From Gammaproteobacteria bacterium (GTDB lineage: Bacteria > Pseudomonadota > Gammaproteobacteria > UBA6429 > Thiohalophilaceae), in NCBI GenBank assembly GCA_016125505.1, contig WGLP01000002.1, forward strand, positions 186,001-250,000: a DNA stretch of 64,000 nucleotides, read 5' to 3'. This document shows positions 53,658 to 63,240 of the stretch, in pieces. Made by a program: the position numbers and the translations under genes. Under the pieces are notes generated by a model. It was not told the origin of the DNA, searched no databases, and saw nothing but the letters and a program-made list of their open reading frames with translations. The first letter of the stretch is position 1. Each line of letters starts with the position of its first letter.

Positions 53658-54581
53658 ATGAATGCAGGTGCAAAATATTCGCTTGGCCTGGCCGTGATCC
53701 TGTCAGGCGCCATCAGTCTTTTCCCCGGGAGTTCCCGGGCATATTCGGAGGACACCAGCAGCGGCGGTGCCCATAGCAGTTTTCATTATGAGCTGACACG
53801 CACACTGGCGCGTGCCAGTGGTTTCAGCGATGCCCAGGCGACGCGGATCGCCGGTGCCGATCAGGCCGTCGATACCTTCCCCAACGATCCGCAGGATTGC
53901 GCCAGCGCAGCCCCGGCGGCGGCCGGTCAGATCATTATCATCGGCACCAGTCGTTCCCATGACGACAGCACCAGCGCACAAACACGGTATTTTCACTGGC
54001 CGCGGCGGGGTATCGGCAGTGTTATCGACGGCAGTGCCTATCCGGGCAGCGGTGTCGATACCTGTTCCTATTTCGTCGGGACCGATCAGGCCTGTGGCGC
54101 TGAAGGTGATGAGGTTGCGCAATTGGAGAATTTTGCCCTGGCGGGTAATCAGACCGCCCTGTCCATGCCAACGCCGTGTTATTCCAGCAATGGTTCGACC
54201 TATACCGATATCCCGGCCGGCAGTCTGATCGCCCTGGGCTTGTATCTGCATTCCCTGGCTGACAGTTATTCGCATGAGGCGTGCATGGCAACCGGTCAGC
54301 GTACGCATCAGGATTCCGGCGTAGCCAACGTATGCAGCAGTATCGACTGGCACATCATTCAGGAATATGGTGCCGATGGTGAGGGCGAATCTTATACGAA
54401 GGCCGCGGCCACCGCCGTGTGGCAGGCGTTAAAACGCTATCGAACCGCTCAGGGCTACACGGCACCGCCGGCATGGAGTGATACGCAGGCACAGGCGTTC
54501 ATTAATACCTGGGTTGACCTGAATACCGCGCAGGCGCGTATCGATGCGGCAAATGCGGCATACGCTACCATCGGCCGGTGA
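53658..54581 (+). CDS. Secreted zinc phospholipase C-like protein
   Basis: A 307-residue exported protein. The signal peptide ends near SSRAYSED and the start follows TGGAG. Histidine/aspartate motifs typical of the phospholipase C/P1-nuclease helical fold are visible: HSSFHYELTRTLARASGF, LGLYLHSLADSYSHEACM and SIDWHIIQEYG. It resembles DUF6765-type proteins. It would be a zinc-dependent hydrolase or an inactive homologue; the substrate is unknown. It is convergent with a methyltransferase-like gene. Confidence 0.75.
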   Translation: MNAGAKYSLGLAVILSGAISLFPGSSRAYSEDTSSGGAHSSFHYELTRTLARASGFSDAQATRIAGADQAVDTFPNDPQDCASAAPAAAGQIIIIGTSRSHDDSTSAQTRYFHWPRRGIGSVIDGSAYPGSGVDTCSYFVGTDQACGAEGDEVAQLENFALAGNQTALSMPTPCYSSNGSTYTDIPAGSLIALGLYLHSLADSYSHEACMATGQRTHQDSGVANVCSSIDWHIIQEYGADGEGESYTKAAATAVWQALKRYRTAQGYTAPPAWSDTQAQAFINTWVDLNTAQARIDAANAAYATIGR

Positions 54582-54590
54582 TTTTGAATT

Positions 54591-55238
54591 TTAGCGTTTG
54601 GTCTTTGTACCAGGAATCCGCATGACGTATTCCTGCAGACCGTTGGCGAGTAACATGCCACGCTCGACACGAAACGGTGCGAACAGCTTGTGCAGGCGTT
54701 CCTGGTAATACACCGGACTGACGGCAGTCCACGCGGAGAATGTTTCGATCTGTACTTGTTGTTCGCCCGTAATGCGGTAGTTACACGGCGTGACCGGCAT
54801 GGTCTGGCGGGTATGGATATACATATGCAGCGCGGTACGCGCGCTGAAACAAGGTGCAAGATAATCGATGAGTGCACGCACGCCGGGTTCGTTCAGATAG
54901 TTCGGCAGGTCCCAGAGCAGCAGCAGATCCAGCGAGGCCGGTGCAGGCTCAGGCCAGGGCAGGCAGGTATTGAATAGCTGCGTCCATGTTGCCGGTTCCT
55001 GAGCCTCGGCCGTCACCTGCGTGAGTAATGTATCGCGGCAACCTGGCAGGTGTAACCTGCAGCGATACGGCGAGAAGAAATCAAGGGTGTCGGTATTGGC
55101 CGGTGATAGATCCAGGATTTCATAACGCGTTTCCGGATCGAATTGCTGCAAGACACCGAACAGGAGCGGGCTTTTGATCCGATAACTCGACTCCTGTTCG
55201 GCGGCTTGATTCACCGGCCGCATGGGTATGCTTCTCAC
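54591..55238 (-). CDS. Methyltransferase-like protein
   Basis: A 215-residue protein starting at GTG with AAGGA before it. Motif I-like YEILDLSPANTDTLDFFS and motif IV-like LDLLLLWDLPNYLN suggest a Rossmann methyltransferase fold, though the glycine-rich SAM loop is replaced (LDLSPAN), so activity is doubtful. Bactofilin is encoded 29 bases upstream in the same direction, so both are probably one operon. Confidence 0.65.
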   Translation of the reverse strand: MRSIPMRPVNQAAEQESSYRIKSPLLFGVLQQFDPETRYEILDLSPANTDTLDFFSPYRCRLHLPGCRDTLLTQVTAEAQEPATWTQLFNTCLPWPEPAPASLDLLLLWDLPNYLNEPGVRALIDYLAPCFSARTALHMYIHTRQTMPVTPCNYRITGEQQVQIETFSAWTAVSPVYYQERLHKLFAPFRVERGMLLANGLQEYVMRIPGTKTKR

Positions 55239-55267
55239 GAGATCATCCTTGTGTGGCGCGAGAAGTG

Positions 55268-55780
55268 CTAGGCGGTCTTCTGTTCCGAGTTGAAGCTGCC
55301 CGGGCTGGTGGTGGTTGCTGGTTTGCCTGTGTTCATGCCTTTCTGGCGTGGTTCCATTTCGATACTGCCCTTGAACAAGGCACCGTCTTCGAGAGTGACA
55401 CGCGGTGCGACGATATTGCCGTGCACGTTACCGGTTTCACGAATAATGACCTTCTCATCACCCAGCATGTCGCCCTGCAGTTCACCTTCGACGATGATCT
55501 GGTTGGCTTCGATATTGGCCTTTACCTTGCCGGTTTTGCTGATGGTCACATTGTGGCCCTGGACCTTGATGGTACCTTCCACATGCCCCTGAATAATCAG
55601 ATTCTCATCACCGGTAACATCACCCTTGATGCGAATCGAGGCGCCAATGGCGGCGGAACTTTCGCGTGAGGTGGTCTGGGGCTTGTTTTCGCGTACGGGA
55701 AATTCCATTGCCGGCTCCTGAGCTTGTGTGGTCTTGATGCGATTCGCGACATTTTCCTTGATTTGCTTCATGTCTATCAT
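55268..55780 (-). CDS. Bactofilin
   Basis: A 170-residue protein with the bactofilin beta-helix (SIRIKGDVTGDENLIIQGHV, GKVKANIEANQIIVEG and VKGN-type repeats) between disordered tails. GGAG lies before MIDMKQIKENV. It polymerises into membrane-associated filaments that localise wall enzymes or polarity factors. The C-terminal tail (GKPATTTSPGSFNSEQK) is disordered. It is co-oriented with the methyltransferase-like gene. Confidence 0.95.
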   Translation of the reverse strand: MIDMKQIKENVANRIKTTQAQEPAMEFPVRENKPQTTSRESSAAIGASIRIKGDVTGDENLIIQGHVEGTIKVQGHNVTISKTGKVKANIEANQIIVEGELQGDMLGDEKVIIRETGNVHGNIVAPRVTLEDGALFKGSIEMEPRQKGMNTGKPATTTSPGSFNSEQKTA

Positions 55781-55947
55781 GGTCGTCTCCAAATTCCGTG
55801 GTTGGACAATTGCAGATATTTCTGTGAGGGATCAGAAGGCTGCATGAAAGAATTATGAAATCACCTGAACTGTGATGGCTTGAACTGCATCACAACTGCC
55901 GCATTCTGGTTGGCAGGTCCGGAAAAGTTGTCTGCAATAAAACCGTT

Positions 55948-56985
55948 CTATGCGTGAGCGACAACTGTCGACCAGAGCACACCCAGCGTCAAACCAAGGA
56001 TATACAGCCAGCCGAAGGCGCGGTTGTGTTGCAGACATACCCGGTGGTACCACAAGGGCCAGCCGACGTAACCTTCGGGTGCTTGGGTGGGACGTGCGCG
56101 ACTGAGGGTATGCAAGGCATGGCTGGCGCGTGGTAGGGCGATAAGGGTAACGGCGGCAAACGGCGTCAGTAGCTGCAGGATGATCAATACCGCGATGATA
56201 ATGTACATCATGAGAATGACAAGGATGTTGATGACGCGCGCCGCATGTTCGCCCAGCAACACCGGTAAGGTGTGGATCGCTTTGCTGGTATCGAACTCGC
56301 GTTGATCGATGTGTTTGCCCAACAGGATCGACATCACACCCAGACCATACGGCGTCGCGATATAGATGGCATCGCTGGCGAAGTGTCCGCTGATCACGGC
56401 GTAACCGCCGCCGACCATCAAGGGCCCCCACACGATGAATACCGCAAGTTCACCCAGGCCGATGCTCTTCAGCGACACCGGTACGGCATCGTACCAGAAC
56501 AACAGCACGATACCGGCGCTGGCAAAACCGGCGGCCAGCCAGCCGCGTTCAAGAATAAAGAAGGTCAGGATCGACAGCCCCAGCACGGCAGTGATGACGA
56601 TGCCGAGCAGGAGTGTGCGCGGCGACAACACGCCGCTGTTCAGGGGATGCACGGTGTAACGCATGCGCGGCGAGTCCGGCGTATCGTGACCGTACTTATA
56701 GCCGAAGTAATCATTACTGAGATTACTGATCATATGCGCGGTGACAAAACCGATGAAGACCAGGATAAAGTGCAGCCAGTGGAAGGCGCCAGCCTGCGCG
56801 GCGAGCAAACCGGCGATGATGGCCGCCTGTGCGGAGATGACAAGGATCACGCTGCGCGCCGCGTAGAGAAACTTCGATACCGTATCCAGCTGACGGATTT
56901 CGCTGGCGCTTGGCCGATAGAAACCGGTGAAGGCGCCAAGCCAATGCGAAAATTTGACGCGGATCGATGCAGGCGATGAAGTCAT
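55948..56985 (-). CDS. UbiA-family prenyltransferase
   Basis: A 345-residue integral membrane enzyme with about eight to nine TM segments. The first Asp-rich motif is NDYFGYKYGHDTPDSP and the second is DQREFDTSKAIHT, both needed for Mg-pyrophosphate binding. MenA-like or other 4-hydroxybenzoate/chlorophyll-type prenyl transfer is possible. The chosen start is MTSSPASIRVKF; a longer frame reaches 57063 with unlikely residues. Confidence 0.88.
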   Translation of the reverse strand: MTSSPASIRVKFSHWLGAFTGFYRPSASEIRQLDTVSKFLYAARSVILVISAQAAIIAGLLAAQAGAFHWLHFILVFIGFVTAHMISNLSNDYFGYKYGHDTPDSPRMRYTVHPLNSGVLSPRTLLLGIVITAVLGLSILTFFILERGWLAAGFASAGIVLLFWYDAVPVSLKSIGLGELAVFIVWGPLMVGGGYAVISGHFASDAIYIATPYGLGVMSILLGKHIDQREFDTSKAIHTLPVLLGEHAARVINILVILMMYIIIAVLIILQLLTPFAAVTLIALPRASHALHTLSRARPTQAPEGYVGWPLWYHRVCLQHNRAFGWLYILGLTLGVLWSTVVAHA

Positions 56986-57112
56986 GTCTACGCTTCTGTT
57001 AAAACACAATTGGCAGATAAATGTACGCGGCAATCTTAACATGTGCGGCGTATCGCTTCGCAAGCGTTGACAAAACGGGGAAGGTAAGTAAGCAGCTTAA
57101 CTCGTGGACGGA

Positions 57113-57928
57113 TCAGAACCAGATCATTTTGATACCGACAATCAGCAGAAAGACGGCGAACGCACGTTTGAGCTGTGCGACATTCAGGCGATACGCCAGT
57201 TTGACCCCCAGCGGTGCGCACAATACCGTTGCCGGCACCAGGGCGGCGAAGGCCAGCCAGTTGACATAACCGGTGGAACCGAGCGGCAGGCCGCTTGTGC
57301 CCCAGCCACTATATATATATCCGACGGTGGCCGGGATGCTGATGATCACACCGAACACGGAGGCGGTTGCCACCGAACGGTGTATCGGAAAGGAAAACAG
57401 CGTCAGGATGGGGACCATCATGGTACCGCCACCGATGCCCAGCATGGAGGAGCCGGTACCGACCACGAGGGCAAGGATGAATTGCACACCGCGTGCGGGC
57501 AGGCTGCTAAACACGGTCAATGCATGGCGCGAGCTGATCAGCATATGTATGGCGACCAGTGTCAGGAGCACGCCAAACAGGGTTTTCATCAAGGAACCGG
57601 AGATGAAATGCGCGGTGAGTGTCCCGATAACAACGCCGATCAGGACGGGGACAAACCAGTGCCGTACCAGCGACTCGTCGACACCGCCGCGGCGATGGTG
57701 ATTGCGCGCAGACACCCAGGCGGTTAACACGATCGTCGACAGCGAAGTGCCCACCGAGAGCGGCATCACAATGTCCGCCTCGATGCCATAGAGCGTAAAG
57801 ACGTGGTAGAGCATGGGCACGATGACAATGCCACCACCGACACCCAGCAGGCCGGCGAGGAGTCCGGCAATCACGCCACAGGCCAGCAAGGACAGGATCA
57901 ACAACACGACATCCAGCGACAGGTGCAT
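57113..57928 (-). CDS. TauE/SafE-family anion (sulfite/sulfoacetate) exporter
   Basis: A 271-residue membrane protein with about eight TM segments. It has two glycine-rich repeats typical of the family: GLLAGLLGVGGGIVIVPM and GTGSSMLGIGGGTMMVPI. Members export sulfite, sulfoacetate or related organosulfur anions. The start codon lies one base after the stop of the gamma-glutamyltransferase homologue, so it ends the TRAP-GGT operon. This context suggests release of an inorganic or organic sulfur product. Confidence 0.9.
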   Translation of the reverse strand: MHLSLDVVLLILSLLACGVIAGLLAGLLGVGGGIVIVPMLYHVFTLYGIEADIVMPLSVGTSLSTIVLTAWVSARNHHRRGGVDESLVRHWFVPVLIGVVIGTLTAHFISGSLMKTLFGVLLTLVAIHMLISSRHALTVFSSLPARGVQFILALVVGTGSSMLGIGGGTMMVPILTLFSFPIHRSVATASVFGVIISIPATVGYIYSGWGTSGLPLGSTGYVNWLAFAALVPATVLCAPLGVKLAYRLNVAQLKRAFAVFLLIVGIKMIWF

Positions 57929-57929
57929 A

Positions 57930-59534
57930 TCAGAATCCGATCGCCGCACCGTCACTGCGCGGGTCCGCGGCGGCTTCGACCACGCCGTTGGGATGACGCA
58001 CCAGGGCGCCGGCGTGTCCCATCATTTCATCGAAGTCTGCGACGACTTCCACCTCGTGTCCCCGTTCGCGCAGGGAATCGATAACCGCACTGCTGAATCG
58101 CGCCTCGAGTTTCAAGGTATTGGTGTTCTGGCCCCAGGTTCGCCCCAACACCCAACGCGGTTGGGTAATCGCTGCCTGTAACGGCCGATTGAGATAGGCA
58201 TAACGGGTAAACACGCATGACTGCGTTTGCGGTTGTCCGTCGCCACCCATGGTGCCCAGGGCCATGCGGCGTCCATCGTTAAAATGGACCAGCGATGGGC
58301 ACAGGGTATGAAACGGCAAGCGGCGGGGCTGGAGTGCGCGCGGATGGGTTTCATCCAGCACGAAACTGGCACCGCGGTTTTGCCAGCAGATCCCGCTTTG
58401 CGGCAGGACAATCCCGCTGCCGAATTCGTGGTACAGACTCTGGATGCAACTGACGATACGGCCTTCACCATCGATGACGCCGAACCAGGTCGTATCGCTC
58501 ATGTCACCGGCGCCTGCCCAGGGCATGGCCTTGCGCATGTCGATGCGATCGGCCAGGGCCTGTAATGCCTCAGCGGAAAGTGTCTGTGCCAGATCCAGTG
58601 GGGACATATCCTGCGGATCGCGGACCTCGCGATCGCGCACGCGAAAGGCCTGCTTGGTGGCCTCGGCAAGGTAATGCACGTAGTCCGCACCGAGGTCGTC
58701 GACCATCTCCGCCGCGCGCCGCGAGTACTGACCTAATATATAGAGTGTTGCCAGTCCCTGGGTCGGTGGTGCGGTGGTGTAGTAACGGCCCACCCCCGGC
58801 AGGTCCAGCTGGAGTGGTTGCCAGGGTTCGTTGCGCTGGGCATTCAGATCCTGGATCGTCACCGGACTTCCGCTGGCTGCCAGGTCGGCGGCGATCGACT
58901 GTGCCAGTTCGCCGCGATAAAAATCCTCGAGTCCTGCACGCGCCAGCTGTTTCAGGCTGGCAGCCAGGGCAGGCTGGAATTGCAGGCTGCCAGCCGTTGG
59001 GGGTTTGCCTGCTTGCAGAAATACCGCGGCAAATCCCGTCTGTGTCCGCAATTCATTCTGTTTGCTTGCGGTAATGCGGGCCTGACTGTCCGTTATCGGA
59101 TAACCGTGTTCGGCATAGTCGATCGCATCGCGCAATAACGCCGATAAAGGCAGACGACCACCCCACTCGCGTGCGCTGATCGCCAGCGCCGCATCCCAGC
59201 CACTGAGGGTACCGGCGACAGTGTTAGCGGCCCAGGGGCCTCGCGTCGGAATACTGGTATAGCCGGCATCACGATAGCGTGCGATGTCGAGATCGAAAGG
59301 AGTCCGGCCCGCACCGGCGATGGCCTGTACCTGATGTCCGGGGTGTGAGAGTAGCCAGAAACTGTCACCACCCAGGCCGGTCATGTGGGGATAGACGACA
59401 GCAAGCGTGGCCGCGACGGCAACGGTGGCCTCGATGGCATTACCGCCTTCGCGTAAGACGGCCTGTCCGGCCTGGGCGGCGAGGGCGTGAGGTGCGACGA
59501 CCATGCCGCGCGTCGCGCGTTGGGTATTCAGCAC
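57930..59534 (-). CDS. Gamma-glutamyltransferase family amidohydrolase (cytoplasmic)
   Basis: A 534-residue Ntn-hydrolase. The self-cleavage Thr is in GDMSDTTWFGVIDGEG; LGTMGGDGQPQ and AGAGRTPFD are family motifs. No signal peptide is present (starts MLNTQRATRGMVV), unlike periplasmic GGT, so it is cytoplasmic, as in the HpxW-type oxamate amidohydrolase group. It follows a TRAP permease and precedes a TauE exporter. It probably cleaves an amide or gamma-glutamyl bond in the imported substrate. Its exact substrate is unknown. Confidence 0.92.
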   Translation of the reverse strand: MLNTQRATRGMVVAPHALAAQAGQAVLREGGNAIEATVAVAATLAVVYPHMTGLGGDSFWLLSHPGHQVQAIAGAGRTPFDLDIARYRDAGYTSIPTRGPWAANTVAGTLSGWDAALAISAREWGGRLPLSALLRDAIDYAEHGYPITDSQARITASKQNELRTQTGFAAVFLQAGKPPTAGSLQFQPALAASLKQLARAGLEDFYRGELAQSIAADLAASGSPVTIQDLNAQRNEPWQPLQLDLPGVGRYYTTAPPTQGLATLYILGQYSRRAAEMVDDLGADYVHYLAEATKQAFRVRDREVRDPQDMSPLDLAQTLSAEALQALADRIDMRKAMPWAGAGDMSDTTWFGVIDGEGRIVSCIQSLYHEFGSGIVLPQSGICWQNRGASFVLDETHPRALQPRRLPFHTLCPSLVHFNDGRRMALGTMGGDGQPQTQSCVFTRYAYLNRPLQAAITQPRWVLGRTWGQNTNTLKLEARFSSAVIDSLRERGHEVEVVADFDEMMGHAGALVRHPNGVVEAAADPRSDGAAIGF

Positions 59535-59613
59535 GTCGCTGTTCCTTTTGCTGGCTTCAGAGAAATTGCCTCTCGATGATTATGGCTGACCACTGTACAC
59601 GCCGCGATGAAAA

Positions 59614-60936
59614 TCACCAACCGATTACACGCGGCAGCCAGGTCGCCAGGATCGGAAATAACATGACCAGTCCCAGCGCCAGGATTTGGATACCGATGTA
59701 CGGCATCACACCGCGATAGATATGTCCGGTCTTTATCTCCGGCGGCGCCACGCCTTTGAGATAAAACAGCGACCAGCCAAACGGTGGCGTCAAAAACGAG
59801 GTTTGCAGGTTCATTGCCACCAGCATACACAACCAGACGATATCGACCTGCGACCGCACGAAAAACGGCAGGACCAGGGGCAGGACGATATAGCTGATTT
59901 CGATCCAGTCGAGGAAGAAACCCAGCACGAATAACAACACCATGGTGAACAGCAGGCCACCCCACATGCCACCCGGTAAAAACTCGAATAACTGATCGAT
60001 GAGGTCATCACCGCCGAGACCGCGAAAACTCAGACTGAACACCTGCGCCATCATCAGCACGAACAGGGTCATGGCGGTGATCTTGAAGGTGGAGTTGACG
60101 GCCTCGCGCAGGACGGTCTTGTTCAGACGACGCGCCAGGGCGACGAGTAACAGGGCGCCGATGGCACCCATGGACGCGGCTTCCGTCGGCGCGGCAACGC
60201 CGCCAATAATGGAACCCAGTACCGCCACGATCAAGGCGAGCGGTGGTGCCACGACTTTCAGCAGGTCACGTACGAGTTCACCGCGCGAGACCTCATCACG
60301 TTCCTCGCTCGGGATGGGCGGCATGGTCTCCGGTTTTAACCAGCCGATGCCGATGATGTAGACCAGATACAGGCCCGCCAGGATCAAACCCGGGATCAAG
60401 GCCGCGGCGAACAGCGTGCCCACCGAGGTGCCGGTGATATCGGAGAGCAGGATGAGCACCAGGCTGGGTGGGATGATTTGCCCCAGCGTACCCGAAGCGC
60501 AGATCGTGCCGCAGGCAATGCGGGGGTCATAATTGCGACGCAACAGAGTGGGCAGGGTGATCAAGCCCACGGTGACAACGGTGGCCGCAACGATACCGGT
60601 TGATGCCCCCATGAGCACACCGACCAGGACGATGGCGAAGGCCATGCCGCCGGCGCGTCGTCCGGCAAGGTGACCGATGACATCGAGCATACGCTCGGCC
60701 AGGCGTGACTTCTCCAGCAATACCCCCATGAAGACAAACAAGGGAATGGCGAGCATGGTGTAGTTGGTGACCACACCGAAAATCCGCAAGGGCAGCAGGT
60801 TGAACAGATCGGTGCCGAAACCGATGAGGCCAAACACGATGCCGCTGACGGCGAGCGCAAAGGGGACAGGTATGCCAAACAGGATCAGCGCGAACAGCGC
60901 GATCACCATGAGGACGGACAGGGTTTCTTGTTCCAT
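59614..60936 (-). CDS. TRAP transporter large permease (DctM type)
   Basis: A 440-residue membrane protein with about 12 TM segments. It matches the DctM family (FALAVSGIVFGLIGFGTD, GTICASGTLGQIIPPSLVLI). It uses a sodium gradient to drive uptake with the small permease and binding protein encoded upstream. It begins 12 bases after the small permease stop. The following GGT-family gene starts 79 bases downstream. Confidence 0.95.
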   Translation of the reverse strand: MEQETLSVLMVIALFALILFGIPVPFALAVSGIVFGLIGFGTDLFNLLPLRIFGVVTNYTMLAIPLFVFMGVLLEKSRLAERMLDVIGHLAGRRAGGMAFAIVLVGVLMGASTGIVAATVVTVGLITLPTLLRRNYDPRIACGTICASGTLGQIIPPSLVLILLSDITGTSVGTLFAAALIPGLILAGLYLVYIIGIGWLKPETMPPIPSEERDEVSRGELVRDLLKVVAPPLALIVAVLGSIIGGVAAPTEAASMGAIGALLLVALARRLNKTVLREAVNSTFKITAMTLFVLMMAQVFSLSFRGLGGDDLIDQLFEFLPGGMWGGLLFTMVLLFVLGFFLDWIEISYIVLPLVLPFFVRSQVDIVWLCMLVAMNLQTSFLTPPFGWSLFYLKGVAPPEIKTGHIYRGVMPYIGIQILALGLVMLFPILATWLPRVIGW

Positions 60937-60948
60937 AAATGTTCTTGC

Positions 60949-61548
60949 TTAGTGTGTGGACGCCGGCGGTGCGATCAGTTTCACGATACCGTCGCACACC
61001 ATGGCCACGCCTTGCAGCGCAACCAGGCCGAAGCCGATGGGCAGGAAGGCCTTGAGCAGGTAGCGCGCCGGCAGTCCGCCGGGATCGGGCGAACCTTCCT
61101 GCACGGCATAGGACATCTCGACAAAGCGCAGAGAGATATACGCGATAAACAATGCCGTCGGGATAACGACGAGCAACGGCACCCAGATATCCAGCCAGCG
61201 TTTAAAGCGATCGCTGTAATACTGGTAAAAGATATCCACGCGGACGTGTTCACCCTGTTGCAGGGTATAGGAGGCGCCCAGCATCGCAATGACGGCGAGC
61301 AGGTGCCACTCCAGTTCCTGCTCGGCGACCGAACCGACATGCCAGACATAGCGCGCGATGACATCACCGGCAACCAACAGCGTCAGCAACAGGCATAACC
61401 AACTGCTGAGGCGGCCGATGAACTCTATGCTGCGATCAAGCACGCGCGCCACACGCGCCAGGATGGTGATATTCATCCCGGCGCGGTCACGCTTGTTGGT
61501 TTCTGATACTACCAGCATGTCAGACACACGCTCCTCGGAAACTGACAT
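60949..61548 (-). CDS. TRAP transporter small permease (DctQ type)
   Basis: A ~199-residue membrane protein with four TM segments (FIGRLSSWLCLLLTLLVAGDVIARY, LLVVIPTALFIAYISL). MSVSEERVSDM has GAGAG before it and begins 19 bases after the binding-protein stop; later ATGs are possible. It links the binding protein to the large permease. Confidence 0.9.
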   Translation of the reverse strand: MSVSEERVSDMLVVSETNKRDRAGMNITILARVARVLDRSIEFIGRLSSWLCLLLTLLVAGDVIARYVWHVGSVAEQELEWHLLAVIAMLGASYTLQQGEHVRVDIFYQYYSDRFKRWLDIWVPLLVVIPTALFIAYISLRFVEMSYAVQEGSPDPGGLPARYLLKAFLPIGFGLVALQGVAMVCDGIVKLIAPPASTH

Positions 61549-61567
61549 AGTGTCACTCTCGTTCGGC

Positions 61568-62665
61568 TCAGAGGTTCTGGGCCAGGACGATGGCTTCACT
61601 GGTCGTCAGCCAGTCATCGACCTGCTTCTTGAAGCCGAAGTAGTGATCGTAGATCTTCTTGGCCTCCGGCTCCTTGGCGGTGAGTGTTGCCAGGGTATCA
61701 AAGGTGACTTCGCGCAGGCGTTTGATGATCTCCGGTGACAGGTGACCGACCTTCACGCCGTGATTGTCCACCAGGTCTTTCAGTGCCGCGGCGTTGTTGG
61801 CGTTACACCAGGAGAAACTGATCTCGTTACAGGCGGCTGCGGCGTTGGCGATGATCGACTGCAGATCTTTTGGCATCTCATCCCACAGCTTCTTGTTAAC
61901 CAGTAGCTCGGTGACATTGTTGGGTTCATGCCAGCCCGGGGTGTAATAGTGTTTGGCCGCGTTCATCAGGCCGAGTTTGCGATCGAGATAGGGACCGACA
62001 AACTCCGCGGCATCGATCACGCCGCGTTGCAGGGCGGGAAAGATTTCACCGCCGGGCAGCAGCTTGACGCTGACACCGAGCTGTTCATAGACCTTGCCTG
62101 CGAGCCCCGGGATTCGCATGCGCAGACCCTTGAAGTCATCGATGCTGTTGATCGGTTTGCGGAACCAGCCGGTCATTTGCATCCCGGTGTTGCCGGCGGC
62201 GAAGGCCTTGAGCCCGAACGGCGCATACAGCTCATCCCACAAGGCCTGACCGCCACCTTGTGACAGCCAGGCGTTGGTACCCAGCACATCCATCCCAAAC
62301 GGGACGTTGGTAAAGAACTGCGCGGCAAACGACTTGCCGGCCCAGAAATAGGCGTTGGCCCAGTTCATATCCACCGTGCCCTCGCGTACGGCATCAAAGC
62401 CGCCCAGGGCCGGGATCAACGCGCCCGCCGCAAAAAATTTGATCTTGATGCGGCCACCGGACATGGCCTCGACGCGTTCGATGAAATCCGTCGCGCTACC
62501 CGGGCCGGTCGTATAGAAAGGTGAACCCGGCGGATACGCACTGGTCATTTTCAGGTGATAGGTCTTCTTTGAATCGGCACGGACAATCGCCGGCGCGGAC
62601 AAGGTACCTGCAGCGGCGGCTGCGGCCAGACCTTGTTTGAGAAATTTTCTGCGTTCGTGACTCAT
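61568..62665 (-). CDS. TRAP transporter substrate-binding protein (DctP type)
   Basis: A 365-residue periplasmic protein with a Tat signal (ERRKFLKQGLAAAAAAGTLSAPAIVRAD). The fold is clear from LRMRIPGLAGKVYEQLGVSV, and the conserved Arg (MRIPG) usually salt-bridges a carboxylate on the ligand. GTGAGGA lies before the start. A carboxylated substrate is therefore likely. It is the first gene of the five-gene operon and is divergent from the Lrp gene. Confidence 0.93.
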   Translation of the reverse strand: MSHERRKFLKQGLAAAAAAGTLSAPAIVRADSKKTYHLKMTSAYPPGSPFYTTGPGSATDFIERVEAMSGGRIKIKFFAAGALIPALGGFDAVREGTVDMNWANAYFWAGKSFAAQFFTNVPFGMDVLGTNAWLSQGGGQALWDELYAPFGLKAFAAGNTGMQMTGWFRKPINSIDDFKGLRMRIPGLAGKVYEQLGVSVKLLPGGEIFPALQRGVIDAAEFVGPYLDRKLGLMNAAKHYYTPGWHEPNNVTELLVNKKLWDEMPKDLQSIIANAAAACNEISFSWCNANNAAALKDLVDNHGVKVGHLSPEIIKRLREVTFDTLATLTAKEPEAKKIYDHYFGFKKQVDDWLTTSEAIVLAQNL

Positions 62666-63240
62666 GCTGCTTTCCTCACGTCTCATTGCAATGTGGGTCT
62701 TTCACACGGCTGTCCCGCCGGCGATAACGACGAATGTCAATGGCGTTCCCTGTCATTGTGTTTTTGTTGATAGCAACACACATGCCAGTGGCCGTTTTTG
62801 TGAAGTAACCGCATGATATTTATAGGATGTGTACTGCAAACCGTGGCGAGCATCCGGGTTTACAAACGGTTTTATCGCACCAAGCTAGCGCCCTGTGTCG
62901 CTGCGACGAATGTCAGCCGAAATGAATGCAATCAGGCGGAATATGTGCACATGTCAACCCTGAAAAACCGTTTCTCGATTTAATGTTTAGCCGTAGCCGC
63001 GGTGACTGAACAAATGGTCAGACGATGCGGATTTCGCATGGCACCATTACTGTGCAAAATTTCCCGGTTGCGCCATCTACGCGCGCACGCTTTGCCGGAC
63101 CTGACAATCGGCAGTCTGCGCGGATATCGCCGGTTTGGCATGTTTTCAGGTAAATAGCCGACGCGATGGTCGCGCCAAAACCTCTGGCACGATAGCTGCT
63201 ATTGCAGATAGGCGCATTTGCATTTGGAGAACTTCAGAAC
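62666..63240. promoter_or_regulatory. Divergent control region, TRAP operon and Lrp gene
   Basis: About 575 bases without a recognised gene. TGACTGAACAAATGGTCA-like and GTGCACATGTC sequences could be operators, but none is clear. Both promoters should lie here. Confidence 0.35.

Noticed and set aside
56272-56979. 235-codon forward frame opposite the prenyltransferase
   Set aside because: Antisense shadow of a membrane protein gene.
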